Source of the DNA: Larix kaempferi
Taxonomy: Eukaryota > Streptophyta > Pinopsida > Pinales > Pinaceae
NCBI GenBank assembly: GCA_027924585.1
Contig: BSBM01000261.1
Location: forward strand, 5,535,501-5,599,500
Length of the DNA: 64,000 nucleotides
Reading direction: 5' to 3'
Part shown: piece after piece, positions 1 through 12,361 of the stretch
Position numbering within the stretch: the first letter of the stretch is position 1
Layout: every line of letters starts with the position of its first letter
Made by a program: the position numbers and the translations under genes
The notes under the pieces: model-generated
The model's input: only the letters and a program-made list of their open reading frames with translations
Databases searched by the model: none
What the model was told of the DNA's origin: nothing

Positions 1-895
1 GCGGCGTAGGCATTGCACAATGTGCAAGATCGATATACAACCACCCTTTTTGTTGGATTGGTTCATCAAATCACTTCAACCCACCATAGAAAAAGATGTC
101 ACCACCTCCATGCCTCAAAGCAAGGAGGAGGCTTTTCTCAAAGCCCAACATTTCGATCTCATTTATGCATAATCCAACTATCTTTACACTATCCTTCTTG
201 ATGCCCCTTAGCATCGATCATTGGATCCTACACCTTCGGACTTTTCACATTTGGAGGATGGGATTATTGGGTCCATTTCCCATTTAGGAAAGGTTCTTCC
301 TACCATTGTGGTGCCATTTAACATGGCATCGCAATACCCATCCATGCCTCCTGTATCGTTACCCCCTACACTAATACCAACCCCATTAGTTGTTCAATTA
401 CAGTACGGACCATATAGTCCTACTTACCCAAACATTATCCAAGTAACAACAGTTCCTACACCACCAATGGCACAAGTTGTTCCTACGTCCACGTCTTAAG
501 GAATGCAAGCCACATTTATCCCACCCCCGGGATATAACCCTTATTATCCTTTCCAATGCCTAACTAGTCAACAACCGACCCCCCATATGGGGGTAAACTT
601 AGTCCAACCCTCTTATGTTCAATAGGCCCAACAATTCAATCAATTGAACACATCCAACCCCCAGAATCCACAGAATCAGGGGAAGAAGAAAGGGAAGAAC
701 AAATAAAACCAATAGTTGGGGCAGGGGGGAAATCCCCCATCCTAGTAAAACTAGAATACATGTAATCAAAACACGGGGGCTAATAATCCCCCCAAACAAG
801 GGAAGATTCCCAACCTAAGGACCAATTACTGCTGCTCCATTTGCGGCGATTATGGTCATTACACACATCATTGTCCTCTTATCCTCGACTGCCAG
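1..895 (+). pseudogene. Tat gag C-terminal region with CCHC zinc knuckle
   Basis: Translated pieces are rich in Pro, Gln, Asn and Thr (for example 221-499). They are followed by a lysine-rich stretch and a CCHC knuckle at 833-874 of the form CSICGDYGHYTHHC (CX2CX4HX4C). This is the usual layout of the nucleocapsid end of a plant Tat Gag, which packages element RNA in cytoplasmic particles. Several in-frame stops lie between 499 and 830, so the gene is broken. The N-terminal capsid part lies beyond the left edge. Confidence 0.7.
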
Positions 896-1120
896 TAGTT
901 AGTGGAAGATAAAAAGAAGACAGTGATGAAACCTCCTCAGGTGTCAAACCTTCCCAAACCGCAAACTGCCGTGTTACAACAACCCTTTGTGAATCAAGGG
1001 GCAATTACATAACAACAAGACCTTCGCCCCCCCGACGATGGCTCTTTCCAAAATATATACACGTTGGATATAAATCTCTAGACACGAGCCAAGGGTTATG
1101 ATGAGACTTCCACCCCCCAA

Positions 1121-2143
1121 GTGGAAGACGTTCCTATCCCCTCGGGGGGGCCTATACAAATACCATGCCCGAATATCGAACAAATCCCGTGGATTCTGAA
1201 AGTTCCACTTCGGCGTACCCCTAATAACGCTCACATGAAATCCACCCACAATTACAGTATTGTGGATGACTTAGCTCAATCCCATGCATCCATTTCCACG
1301 TTAGAAGTGTTTCATTGTTTCCCAACACAAAAAAAGACGTTACTCAATGCACTCAACGCCGTCGACCCTTCAGACTCACACTTCATGACCTTTGATCTCA
1401 ACAAAGGTGATTCGCGGCTACCATTGTTAGTCGCATTTCAAGTTCTAGTCACTGTGAAGAACGTCATGTCCCATCAATACATCATCGATGAAGGCACATC
1501 CACTTGCATTATGTCTACAAAAGTATGGAAACATTTAGGGTCACCAGAGTTGGTCCCCTCATCTATCGCTCTTCGCGCATATGATGGGAGACCATCCCAA
1601 CCAAGAGGATTGTACCAGAATGTCCCCATTGAATTGGGGGGAAAGATGGTTATGATCGATATTGAAGTAGTAGATGCTTAACTCGACTACAACATCCTCT
1701 TGGGGTGTAGTTACCTGTACGCCATGAAGGCAGTCACCTCCTCGGTCTTCTGTATCATGATGTTTAACTTGAATGGGAAGGTAGTTACCCTCGACCATCT
1801 TAACTACTATGACCCCAACACCACAAGCAATCCCGACAGTGTCCTATTGATTGTACTAAGCGACACTCAACCATATGTGGACATTTCCCCTGGTATGTAC
1901 AAGGACTCCACTTTGTTAGGAGTATATTCAGGACCACCACCTAATATCCCTAAATCGACTGATGGCCTATTGTGCACAATTTTCACCAATGAAAATAGAG
2001 TTGCCTCCACCTCGACACCATCATCGGTACCACCGCTGAGTCATGGCATTGAACAAACGTTGAGTCCATCGATCCATCGATCTTCCGAATCCACATTCTG
2101 GTACCCTCCCATGGGTGTACAAGGGACATCGATTATGTCTTAG
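1121..2143 (+). pseudogene. Tat aspartic protease region
   Basis: The segment 1121-1681 holds a retropepsin-like fold. The motif IIDEGTSTCIMS sits at about 1481-1516, with the catalytic D-[ST]-G appearing as D-E-G at 1487-1495. It is followed by the typical strand ending in IDIEVVDA. The frame stops at 1681, then continues as NILLGCSYLYAM and the Tat-type tail (PYVDISPGMYKDSTLLG) to 2143. The protease would cut Gag-Pol into its mature parts. The altered active-site triplet and the stop argue that this copy is inactive. Confidence 0.7.
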
Positions 2144-2499
2144 TTAACTCTACCTAGGCTCACTTTGGGTATCTCGGTATGGTACCTTACACCACCCTAC
2201 CCAGATATGGCTTCCAAACCAGTCGCTCACTATGATTTTGTCCCTGTTTCGACTGCTACGCCTGTAAGGCTTGTAACCCCATCAGTTACGACAACCTAAC
2301 CTATGACATCCACAACTAAACCACAACCGGTTGTCACAAAGATGAACAATGGGGGCACCAAACAAATGAAGTTGAAAGGTCCCCCATTATCCAATCTGAT
2401 ATCCAATTCATAAGAAACCGCTATGCCTAAATCAGGGGGCATCAACCAACAAGTGTTGAAATCCCCAGTTATGATCAATACTCCCACTCAAAGGGTCAT

Positions 2500-2760
2500 G
2501 CTGTCGTGTTCTCTTTGCGGGAAACAAAGCCACACTACCAACTTATGCCCTACTTTTCTAGAGCTATGGAATTTTCTTAACACCCCTGTTAGCATAACAC
2601 ATGCTCCACCAATGGTAAAAGGGGGCACATCTCCATCGTCCACATCTAAATCCAAGACATTGTGTACGAATCACACATGTGCCATATGTTGTTAGTATGG
2701 ACATTATGCACACCATTTCCCAGACCTCCCTCACTATCGGGAGGCCTTGGAAACCATTCA
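2500..2760 (+). pseudogene. Two further zinc-knuckle modules downstream of the protease
   Basis: A second CCHC knuckle, CSLCGKQSHTTNLC, lies at 2507-2548. A third, degenerate one (CAICC, stop, YGHYAHHF) lies around 2677-2720. Its last Cys has become Phe and a stop sits inside it. Both are followed by a Pro plus Leu/Tyr-rich tail similar to the one after the first knuckle at 833. The repeated layout looks like an internal duplication of a knuckle module between protease and RT, an unusual place for it. Role unknown. Confidence 0.5.
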
Positions 2761-3321
2761 CCTCACCCAACCCATGGAAGATACCTCAACTCCCTCATCA
2801 CCAAAGGAGGCTCCTACTAATATAGTTACTACGGTTACCCCGACCAATCCCTCCCCATAGTGGGTTGATTCCATACCCGGCCAACAATTTCCATGGCACC
2901 CACAAAGTTTGACCATTGTCTTAAACCATACTAACTCCACTCAACCGTGTCGCTCATGGAACTTAATGTCTCACCATTCATTCCAATGTCCTCTTGTCAC
3001 CACATTTCGCACTTTGTTTGCAACCCAAATTCGATTAGCCGATAATCTCACCCCTTGTGGGACCACCCTTCTTACAGTAATCGAGGAGAATACTGAACCA
3101 ATAGAGTACAATGTTGACAACAACACCTCACATCAGTTAGATACCTCGATAGATCTTGATCCCCATCATCAATTTCCCATGAAGCACTAGATCCCTTAAT
3201 ATTTCCCCAAGAGGAGGTTCTAGCACCCAACCCAAGTACCCCTCCATATCTCGACATCCTGCACCTTGATTTAATCTCTCTTCCAACCAAGAATGAATAT
3301 CCTTGTTCCTTAGATGAAGAC

Positions 3322-4460
3322 ATGCTAGAAGATTATGTATTCACAACCGATGAAGAGATAAGCAAAGCTATGAACACCACTGAACCTCCATGGGACACTT
3401 TCCATCATAGGTCCTCAACGGCCAATAGGAAAGCTCCGCACACATTTCCCATTGAACAACAATATACAATTGAGTCAAAATATTTTCTACCCCCTAGTAA
3501 TATTGATTGGTTTAAGGATCCTATTCCTACCCCTGATGCATCTGGCGATGACAATATTTCCAATATCTACCCTATCATCAAAGTTAATATATCCACCACA
3601 CCAGGAGTCGTAAAAAAAATCACCATCGGGGCTTCCTGCTCACCACAGGAAACCACTGATTTTACCACTCTCTTCAAAGAATTACACGACGTATTTGCAT
3701 AGTCCTACGAAGAAATTCCAGGTCTTGACCCTGCAATTTTCAAATATCATATTGACACTTGGCCTTACGGCATCCCCGTTCGACAAAAACAACACCCGGT
3801 ACACCCCTCTAAGACCCCTGTAGTCAAATCTGAGATCGAGAAACTCTTATAAGAAGGATTTATTTTTCCCATTGCTTACACCTCATGGGTGTCTAACCCT
3901 GTCCTGGTTAACAAAAAATAGGGAACCATTCGTGTCTGCATATATTTTAAGGACCTCAATATATCCTGCCCTTAGGACAACTTTCCAACACCATTCATCG
4001 ACCAAATTGTTGACTTGTGTGCCGGTAGAGAAATGTTGTCCTTTATGGATGGCTTTTCCGTATACAACTAGATACGCATCCGCCCCCAATATTAGTATAC
4101 AACTTCATTTACCACACCATGGGGCACATTCGCATACAAAGTTATGCCCTTCAGTCTCAAGAATGTCGGGGCCACTTTCTAGTGTGCCATGGAATACGTC
4201 TTTAATGATGTGGCTCATATCATCCTTGCCTTTCTAGTTGACCTTACAACCAAATCCAAAAAATGTTGTGACCACCTTCGAGACCTTCATACCATATTCA
4301 CACGATCTCGCAAGTATAATATACGCTTAAAGCCCCTTAAGTGTATATCATGTGTCACCATTGGTTGCCTCTTAGGATTCATTATCTCCAAAGACGACAT
4401 TGACCATCGATCCCTCAAAGGTTCAAGCCATCTTGGAATTAATGCCCCCACAAAATGATG
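3322..4460 (+). pseudogene. Tat reverse transcriptase
   Basis: The linker 3322-3702 ends in LFKELHDVFA at a stop where the family normally has Trp. The RT then continues in the same frame as SYEEIPGLDPAIF and reads to about 4460. Recognisable RT blocks are PVRQKQHPVHPSKTP, GFIFPIAYTSWVSNPV, TIRVCIYFKDLN, FPTPFIDQIVDLC and LSFMDGFS. The catalytic block reads AFLVDL, so the first Asp of the YxDD-type pair is now Val. Stops occur near 3850, 3920, 3975, 4069 and 4098. The enzyme would copy element RNA into DNA; this copy cannot. Confidence 0.85.
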
Positions 4461-4589
4461 CCAGTTGTAGAGTGTCCAAGGTAAGTCCAAATTTAAATGT
4501 CGTTTTGTTCTCTATTATGCCACTTAGGCTCATGGATTTTTATGACTCCTCAAAAAATATCTCCCATTTAAGTGGGATGACTATGCCCA

Positions 4590-5040
4590 AACCACACTTG
4601 ATGCCCTTAAACAAGCATTGTCATCATCCCCCCTTATATCTCCTCCAGACTTTGACAAAGATTATATTTTATATATATATATGTGTCATATTTCGCTGTG
4701 GCCAGTGTACTAGTCCAAGCTACGAAGGATCACCAAGAATATGTCATCTATAATGTCAGAAAAACCCTCGCCATACCTGCACTCAACTTTAGTCATGATG
4801 AGAAGCTCGTGCTCACAGTCATCCTCTCGGTACAAAAGCTACACCACTATGTTTTTCTCTGGAAAACAACCGTGGTCATTGATTCCAACCCCATGCAATA
4901 CATACTTAGCCAAAGGCTTATCAATAGTAAGTTTGCACATTGGATCATTATCTTACAAGAATTTGACCTCAAATTTGTTATCCTTAATAGCAAGAAAGCC
5001 ATGGCCTTGGCCGAAGTCATTACAGACCTTCCATTTACCA
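4590..5040 (+). pseudogene. Tat RNase H domain
   Basis: The frame 4683-5363 opens with YFAVASVLVQATKDHQEYVIY and continues through NFSHDEKLVL, LHHYVFLWKTTVVIDSNPM and FAHWIIILQEFDLKFV, the usual order for a Ty3/gypsy RNase H. A (TA)n run at about 4667-4682 sits exactly where the first strand of the domain should begin. It displaces the normal start, which suggests microsatellite growth inside a dead gene. The domain would remove RNA from RNA/DNA hybrids. Confidence 0.8.
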
Positions 5041-5099
5041 CCACATGCGAATTTGTCAAGGACCAGTTACTCAATGAGCACCTCTTTCTCATCACAGTC

Positions 5100-6365
5100 G
5101 ATGACCCTTGGTACGACGATATTATCCTTTATCTCTGCACCCAAAAGTTCGCTTCCTACTTACCCCGTGATGATCGCCGCAAAATCCATCACCAAGCACC
5201 GAGATACATCCTCGTCAGAGATGTCCTATATCGTCGTGATATCAACACTATCCTACGACGATGTCTAACACATGAAGAGGCCGAACAAGTTCTCAATGAT
5301 TTCCATAACGACGTGTGTGGAGGCCACCTCTCCGGACTAACCACCGCCCAAAAAATATTATGAGCTGGGTATTTTTGGCCCTCTGTATTCAAAGATTGTG
5401 TCTAGGTTTTCAAACAATGTGCGAATTGTCAGGTCTTTTCTTAGAAAACACAGTCCCCCCCTGCACTTCTCCATATAGTCATCACCGCTGGCCCATTTTG
5501 CAAATGGGAAATTGATTTTATGGAATTCCTCCCCGCTTGGGCCCAATTTCATCACCATATAATTGTTGTTATGGATGACTTCACCAAATGGGACGAAGTG
5601 ATTCCCACATTTGATTGTAAATGAGCGATCGCAACATGGTTCTTCTTCAACCACATCATCTCTCGCTTTGGCGTTCCTAAAAAACTTGTCTCCGATAATG
5701 GAAGACACTTCTGTGATGAAATGTTTGAATAATTGTCGTGGCTATTAGGATTTAAACACGAATTTTCAACTGCTTACTACCCTCAGGAAAATGGCCAGGT
5801 TGAAGCTGTCAACAAAATTTTCAAAACTATGCTCCAATGTACAATGGATAAAAAAAAACTAGCTGGCACCACATGCTCTTTCCTTCCCTTTGGGATTACT
5901 GTACTTCGGTCAAGACTGCCATAGGTTTTACCCCATTCCACCTTGTCCATGGTGTAAATTCGTCCTCCCAATCGAGTGTCAAATCTCTACCCTTGAATCT
6001 ACTACCGAGTTGCTGCCTGATACCCTTGCAATGGAGCAACCCTTATTTTCCTTACAACACATCGATGAAGAACGAAGTGACTCCCTTCAACAAAATGAAG
6101 CCAGGAAAGTTCACTCCAAGGAACATTACGATCGATAAGTGCGACCACATATCTTCAACGAATGCAACTTTGTTCTCTTATTTAACACTAAGAAAGACAT
6201 AAACTAAGACCTGGTAAATTTGTATCTAAATGGACATGCCCTTTTGTCGTTAAGAATTGTCTCGCAAAAGGAGCCTATACCTTAACCGAACCTGAAGGTA
6301 TCACCCTCAACCACTTGTTCAATGGGTTGTACCTCAAACGGTTCTATATACATCAGTACCCCTTA
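5100..6365 (+). pseudogene. Tat integrase
   Basis: After the RNase H, the HHCC-like N-terminal part of integrase is visible (LYRRDINTILRRCLTHEEAEQVL, then HNDVCGGHLSGL). It breaks at 5363. The catalytic core appears in pieces: WEIDFMEF near 5508, VVMDDFTKWDEV near 5570, VPKKLVSDNGRHFCDEMFE near 5672 (second catalytic Asp) and YYPQENGQVEAVNKIFK near 5776 (catalytic Glu). The C-terminal tail ends around 6365 (GAYTLTEPEGITLN, LFNGLYLKRFY). Several stops and shifts make it non-functional. Integrase would insert the cDNA into the genome. Confidence 0.8.
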
Positions 6366-8540
6366 GGTATGCCTTGTTTTGGTTATAAGGTTTCTGCATT
6401 GTCAATACCTTGGTCATGTTCTTTACTACCCTTGGGTATGTGCATCGTATGCGCAGGATCTTGACTAAGACAAATTTGCAACCCTTGTTTTTATAAGAAC
6501 AAGTCTCCATGCTTCATCAAAATGGCACAAATTTCCCTACCATGGGTATCATTCCGTAACTGACATCCATACACTATTTCCCCCACGGTTATAATGCATC
6601 TACCAGTATTCTCACTGATATACACAGGGCCCTAATTTCCAGTCTTGATGTGCCATCAACGTCATAATTGGGAATAGCATGTACCCCTATTGGTGTGTGC
6701 ACCATTTCCATCCCAGTCATCAATTGACACCCATGATGTCGACCCCCCACAAGTCCGAAGAATCTGATTCAGTTTGAAAAGATCGCCCCTTAGCATATCA
6801 TTTTGTAATTGCGCATTTACTCCACCAAGTAGACATCATCAGATTCTTTGACAAATGTTACAATACAGAGTCACAAATCCTCCTCATACCTCCATGAGCA
6901 CTTTTACTTTCCGCAATCTTCCTCGTATCATCACCCCTGTAAAGACACCTATGGGTCCCCAACCCTCTGAAGTAATCAGTTCTATTCAGATATCCTGCAT
7001 GCATTTACTGCATGGCATGGTTTCATGGGGCACCTGTCTTTGCGTCTACAAGTTAACCTCTACTTCATATTGGAAAGAGTCCCCCGATCCATTCAAAATC
7101 GCGGGGACTCCTCTCATCATCAAATTGGTCCCCTGACACACCCAAAACTGTGGGGACTCCACCAATATTCTTTATGTACAAATAAGTTCCCTCATCACCT
7201 TACATTGCAGGAACACCATATTATTTTTGCAGCAACCCATGGTTTCCTTTGATCGATGTATTTGAGTCTCCACATCCTCAACAGTTTTTCTTTTTCCAGA
7301 CACGATTACTCCCCATTTTGTGTCTCCATCAAATCCCTTTCATTTTGTAGTTTGTCTCCCTCCGTTTCAACCTATACCGTTCCGAATGGAAAGCTTCCAT
7401 CCCCACTCCACATGTTTACATCGATCAAAGGAAGTTATGAGCCCCACGCTTATCAACCAGTCTTGTGTTAGGCCTGTCCATCCCTCAGTTGGTTACAATA
7501 TGATCTTGGTTTTCAAGGTAAGATTCCCATCTTATCATGTGCTTCATCTCTGGTTGACGTGAAAACACTACATTTTGAGAGTTGCGGTAGTTGTAGTTGT
7601 ACCTTGGGATCCCTTTTAATCAATATAAGGGATCGCCTTGAACTTAGTAGGGAGAGTCAGTAGTGCTCCCTAACTAAGTGTTTTCCGCTATGCTCGACGT
7701 CAACACATCATGCATCGGGGGAAAACGTACTTTTGAAGGTAGCATTGTTAAAATTTGCAAATCATGATCTCAGTCCATCTGACATACCTATGCTCTCAGG
7801 AAGCTTCACACACCATACCAATCCCCCACCCCCGTGGATTTATCATGATCATTCGTAGTACCGCTTCTTCAACAATCCGTAGCAATTCCTGGGTTCTTTA
7901 CTTAAACATGGCTTGAAGCCGACTTCATCCATGCCCCAATAGTATAATCGAGTGACACCCTTTTTGTCCTCTATTATTGTAATCACTTTGACATCATTTC
8001 ACGAGCATGGGTATGCCCACCTCGTTTGTATAAAAACACATTATTTATTACATCTCCAATGGTCGTCACTAGCAATCTCCCCCCATGGGAGGACTCTATT
8101 TGTCCACATATGCTTCATCCTACAGAACATGAGAGAAACAACAAAAAACATGATGCATTATCGACTCTACAGTACCCTCTGAACCTCATACATTAGGTGG
8201 CATCTGTTAATGCCTAAATGTAGCACACATGCGACATTTTGATGATTCTTCCAGTAAGGCGTCAACAACATAAATAATGCATCTCACCTCAAGCATCCTC
8301 AATAGAACCAAAAGACAACATGAGTCCAAAAAGTGCCAAAAATCAGTCAAAAGAAGGGGTAGTGCGACTAATACACAATTAACTCACGCTATAGTGCAGG
8401 TTACCATAAAAATGCCCACGCTACACCCGCTCGGATATTCCTTCGATAGTCGCGCTATTGTCAAAATAGAGGGATCAAAAACTTCCTATGGCGCATTGAA
8501 GGCTCCATCACCTCCATGAACCCAAATTCGACCCCTCACA
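6366..8540 (+). other. Internal Tat interval between integrase and 3' LTR, no supported gene
   Basis: About 2.2 kb separate the integrase tail from the probable LTR. Short open stretches exist (6855-7136, 7256-7562), but I recognise no domain and the composition is C-rich on this strand throughout, as in the rest of the element. Tat elements often have a long post-integrase spacer, so I read this as part of the same element. Confidence 0.5.
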
Positions 8541-8543
8541 CAC

Positions 8544-9060
8544 TTGGGGGCATTTAATATCCCCCTTGGTGTACTTGGTAACTAGTTCATGGAGGATATG
8601 AGTTCACATTTGGATCTAGTTGTTTGTTGAACACTTCTTGGCCTATAAAAGGAAGCCATTGGCATGCATTTTGTAGAGAGAAATCAAGAGCAAGGTTATG
8701 CTATTGGATTTGAGTTGGAGCTTCCTCATAGCCCACCCCTTCCTATCATTGTAAGCATTCCCAAGCTCCCTTGTCACCTTCCTTCAAGAGGCAAGAGTTT
8801 CTCTCCATTGTTCCACCATTGACTTAGCATTTAGTTTGGACATAAAGGCCTCCATAAGGGATATTGTTGGCTTCCCTTGAATCCCATACCTCCTAGGTGT
8901 TGTACATCTTGACCATTGGGAAATACAAAAGTGGTTTGGCATATCTTGGATTGTTATTGGAGTTTTCATTATCCCCCCATCTCTTTTATTTTGTATTTTT
9001 CCATATTTCTTGGTTTTTATGTGAATTACACCAACAATTTATTGTAGGATCACTTGGAGG
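8544..9060 (+). repeat. Probable 3' LTR of the Tat element (boundaries approximate)
   Basis: A short G tract (TTGGGGG, 8544-8550) of the kind seen as the Tat polypurine tract is followed by LTR-like sequence with a TATA box at 8644. The end is guessed near the T-rich stretch at 8980-9045. No second copy is in the window, so the limits cannot be tested here. Confidence 0.4.
8644..8651 (+). promoter_or_regulatory. TATA box in probable Tat 3' LTR
   Basis: TATAAAAG preceded by GGCC, about 100 bases after the putative polypurine tract, where an LTR promoter is expected. Confidence 0.45.
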
Positions 9061-9099
9061 ATACCAATCGACACAACCACACAGGGGCTCCAAGGACCG

Positions 9100-9125
9100 A
9101 GGCCTTGCTGCAGCCTACAAGGCCT
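9100..9125. repeat. Short perfect inverted repeat
   Basis: AGGCCTTG (9100-9107) and CAAGGCCT (9118-9125) are perfect reverse complements around a 10-base loop. Its role is unknown. Confidence 0.5.
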
Positions 9126-10125
9126 AGGCCCTTACCAATTGGAAGAGTGCACTTGTGCAATTTTTTCCACAACAGACTCCTTCATCCTAGGTGAATACAA
9201 CCACCTGTGCGGGGTCTATGTGGTAAAAAAAGGTGCCCAGGTTCCTTGCTTTTAACCAGTGAGGGTCTCCAACTAGAGTGCACCGCACAACAACTCAATA
9301 AGAAGGGAGATGATGCATAAAAAGGGGTCTCAACACAACCTCAACTACAATGCATGAGGGCTCACCTCACTTGCCAACAAAAAAATGAGAGGACTCACTA
9401 AGTGGAGGTTACACCATTGCATATCCATTTCACTTGTGAGTGGGAATCATCATGCAAAAGATAGGGCTACACACCTTTGATGGTGGAAAAGATTGATATG
9501 TAGAGGGAGATAAAATAACTCTCGGTTAAAGATGGGAGAAGAACCCTAGCAATTTTCTCATCCCATATGAGATGATCTCTATCACACCACCAATGAGTTT
9601 CATCATGCATGGATCACTAAATAGTGCCACAATAGAGGTAAGGCTTCTATGTACAATGGAACTCTCACAATTGTTGGTGGAAAGGGCTAAGCGACTGCTC
9701 TAATACCAAATGAGAGGAGGGCCCAACATAGCAATGCATGCAAATGGCCCAAGAACAACAACCTTTTTGATTAACCAAAGAAAAATTTATACATGGAAAA
9801 TTTTGGTTGCAGGAAAGCACAATGCACAATGAGATGCTCAGAATTTCTCACCGGGGTTTTTGACCCATTGGCCATTTATGAGATTGATTTTATAAATCAT
9901 TGATGGGTCCACTTATGCCAATGACTCCATCCTCTCATCGATTTGCTTAAACCATGGATGGATGCACTGTGCATAAAATGCTGCCATGTTGCAATCAAAA
10001 TTCAATTCTATGGATGGGTTAATCAATGCGATGTCCTTCATGAGTTAAATACAAATTGCGGTCGGACATATATGCATTTAAATGAAGATACACTTGGAAA
10101 TTAATTCCAACAAAATGTAGTACTT
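9126..10125 (-). other. Non-coding stretch with reverse-strand retroelement primer-site remnant
   Basis: No gene is visible. At 9697-9708 the forward sequence GCTCTAATACCA is the complement of TGGTATTAGAGC, one mismatch from the initiator-Met-tRNA primer site TGGTATCAGAGC. Two bases to the right, TG at 9711 would be the end of a reverse-strand 5' LTR, which would extend rightwards. A possible TATA on that strand lies near 9885. This suggests the remains of a copia- or gypsy-type element, mostly lost. Confidence 0.35.
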
Positions 10126-10218
10126 TCATTCTCTAATTTTATCGTATTTAATAAGACATTTATCCATCTATTTCTCATGAATTATTTCTATATAAAACAA
10201 GGTAAATTATAAAGAAGA

Positions 10219-12361
10219 AATGTGTCGAATTGGTTGACCTAAAAAACATGAAAGACAAACAACACTTGTTGATGCATTTAAATTGAATTGACATGATACA
10301 AATATTGATTTTGAGCCCGAGATTAATATTGAGGAAGAAGGTCCTCCATAAAAGAAAGGAAAATCAATAGCTCCTAAAAGGTCATTCAAATATGGATGGA
10401 ACTTAATACACAAATGAGCATATCCTATAATATATCCAAATGGAGAAGAGCGCATCGAGTGTGCATGGTGTGTCAAATTCAAAGGAGATACACCATATGC
10501 AAGGGAGTGTAGTAGTACAATCCAATTAAGTGGATTAAATGGTCATGCTATTTCTAAGGCTCATAAGTGTTCAATTCAACTATTGGAGAGTGAATTAAGG
10601 CAATAATGTTTACCCATCACCAAATATGTTGAGTTCATGGTAGATGTTGAGAAATCTAGAATAATCAGTGTCATGGAAATCATGTACTTTGTTGCTATCA
10701 AAGATTTACCTTTGAAGTAAATAAATACTTATGTGACTTGCATAGGTATAAGGGAACACCTAATATTCCATTAACCAATGAGTATTCTAATTCATACACT
10801 AATATCACATCATGACAAGAGTTTTTACTTGCAACAAAAGAGGTTATTGGAAAAAACTAAAGGCAAAAATTTTCTTGAGTCCATTTTATTCTATTTTGGT
10901 GGATGAAAGCATATATACAATAATGGAAAACACCTCATTATATATATTACATATCTAATGGGTGAAGGAAGAGGACCACTTGCAAAAGAGTTTATTTCTC
11001 TTTTGAAAATCAAGGATAGTACGACGCAATCAATGTATGAATCCCTATTAGGATTATTATTTGAAAATGGATTTATCAAAATATAAAATGCTGGGATTTG
11101 GGTCAGATGGAGCTTTGTCTATGAGAGGAATTTGTGAAGGTTTAGATCATAAGAGGCTTCGTGAAGTTCCCCATTTGTTGTGTATTCATTGTGTAGCACA
11201 TCATGATTCATTAGTTATAATAGATTCTTCAAATTATTTTACCGAGTTTAATTATATTGATAAGGTTTCCAACAAAGCATATCCTTGGTTGGAAAAATTT
11301 GAAAAGAGACATGGAGAACTTACCAGTTTAATGGACATATTTCAAATTGATAACATGTACTTCAAATTTATCAAATCCGATGGTTTTCTAGGGGATAGGT
11401 GATGAACATGCTTGTCAAAATTATGCCAACATTATTACAAGAATGGAAACATGATGACAAAAAAGTGTATGAAATGGGAACAATAATTCAAGTTCAATTT
11501 TGTATTCATATGTTGGCGGATGTTCTAATTGAATTAAATAACTTAAGTCAGTGATTTCAAGAGGAACATATTAATATAACATCTATTGGTATGCAATTAT
11601 TTGTGCTTATTGAACTTCTTCACATAAGATTCTTGCAAGATATGTTTGAAGCAGGTTCTCAACATGTTTCATATTTCTTGAAGAAAATGGAAGATGGAAA
11701 ATTGGATTTTATTGAAGATACAGGTTCTTCACATGTGTGTTTGCTAAGATTTGAACCTATACCTAATTTTCTTGGGTTAGACAACGTGGAAGATTGTATT
11801 CACTTGGGCAAAAAATTTGTCCAAGAGTTGATTGATTGTGTCAATTACAGGTTTATATATTTTCCTATATTCAATGCAACAAAACTATTTAGTCTTCATT
11901 CATACTTTGAAGAAGAGAATGAGAGATACCATGAAACAAAACGATGGCTGAGATGCCTATGTGATTTTTTATTATATTGGAGACTCGCTAATAATTGATA
12001 CAGAAAAATGTGAAGGTGAAATGGAAAGTTTGCATCGGGCATATCCAAAGAAAAACATGATTGGAGCATGGCAACAATGTGGAGGAGAACCTGAGTGGTG
12101 TGAATCCTATTCAAATTTAATGAAACTGTGGAAAATTGTTCTTACTCTTCATGCTAGCACTGCTAGTTGTGAAAGAGGATTATTTAAGTTGACGCATAAA
12201 AAATTATGATAGATCTAGACCTTCTCTAGAAACATTAGAAACAATAATGTTTTTATCTTTATCAACACCTCAAGAAATGCATGAAGTATATTGGAATGCA
12301 ATTTATGAATCTTGGACAAGAATGAAGACAAGAAGACCTCTTTTACTAGGTGGAAGAAATT
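10219..12361 (+). pseudogene. hAT transposase (BED finger, ZNF862-like) pseudogene, copy 1
   Basis: The reading starts at ATG 10219 (PKKHERQTTLVDAFKLN). It contains a BED-type finger with CAWC near 10455 and paired His (GLNGHAISKAHK) near 10530. It continues through the RNase H-like core (MYESLLGLLFE, PHLLCIHCVAHHDSLVI, 11061-11402) and ends in the hAT C-terminal dimerisation region (LTLHASTASCERGLFKL, near 12130-12190) with the tail RPLLLGGRN stopping at 12361. Many stops and frame changes break it, beginning with a TGA six codons in. A hAT transposase cuts and pastes its element. This one is dead. Confidence 0.75.

Larger units (their letters stand above)
1..9060 (+). mobile_element. Degenerate Tat-lineage Ty3/gypsy retrotransposon, 5' end outside window
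   Basis: A forward element runs gag C-terminus, aspartic protease, RT, RNase H, integrase, a long non-coding interval and a probable 3' LTR. Wording in the protease tail, RT (PVRQKQ, FPTPFIDQI, LSFMDGFS) and integrase matches the plant Tat/Ogre-like lineage as I know it. Nearly every domain carries stops or frame changes, so this is an old dead copy. The 5' LTR and primer site are not in the window. The right boundary is approximate because no partner LTR is available for comparison. Confidence 0.85.

Noticed and set aside
6855-8182. Several short forward open frames after the Tat integrase
   Set aside because: Overlapping, without domain or consistent frame; typical of C-rich non-coding DNA on this strand.
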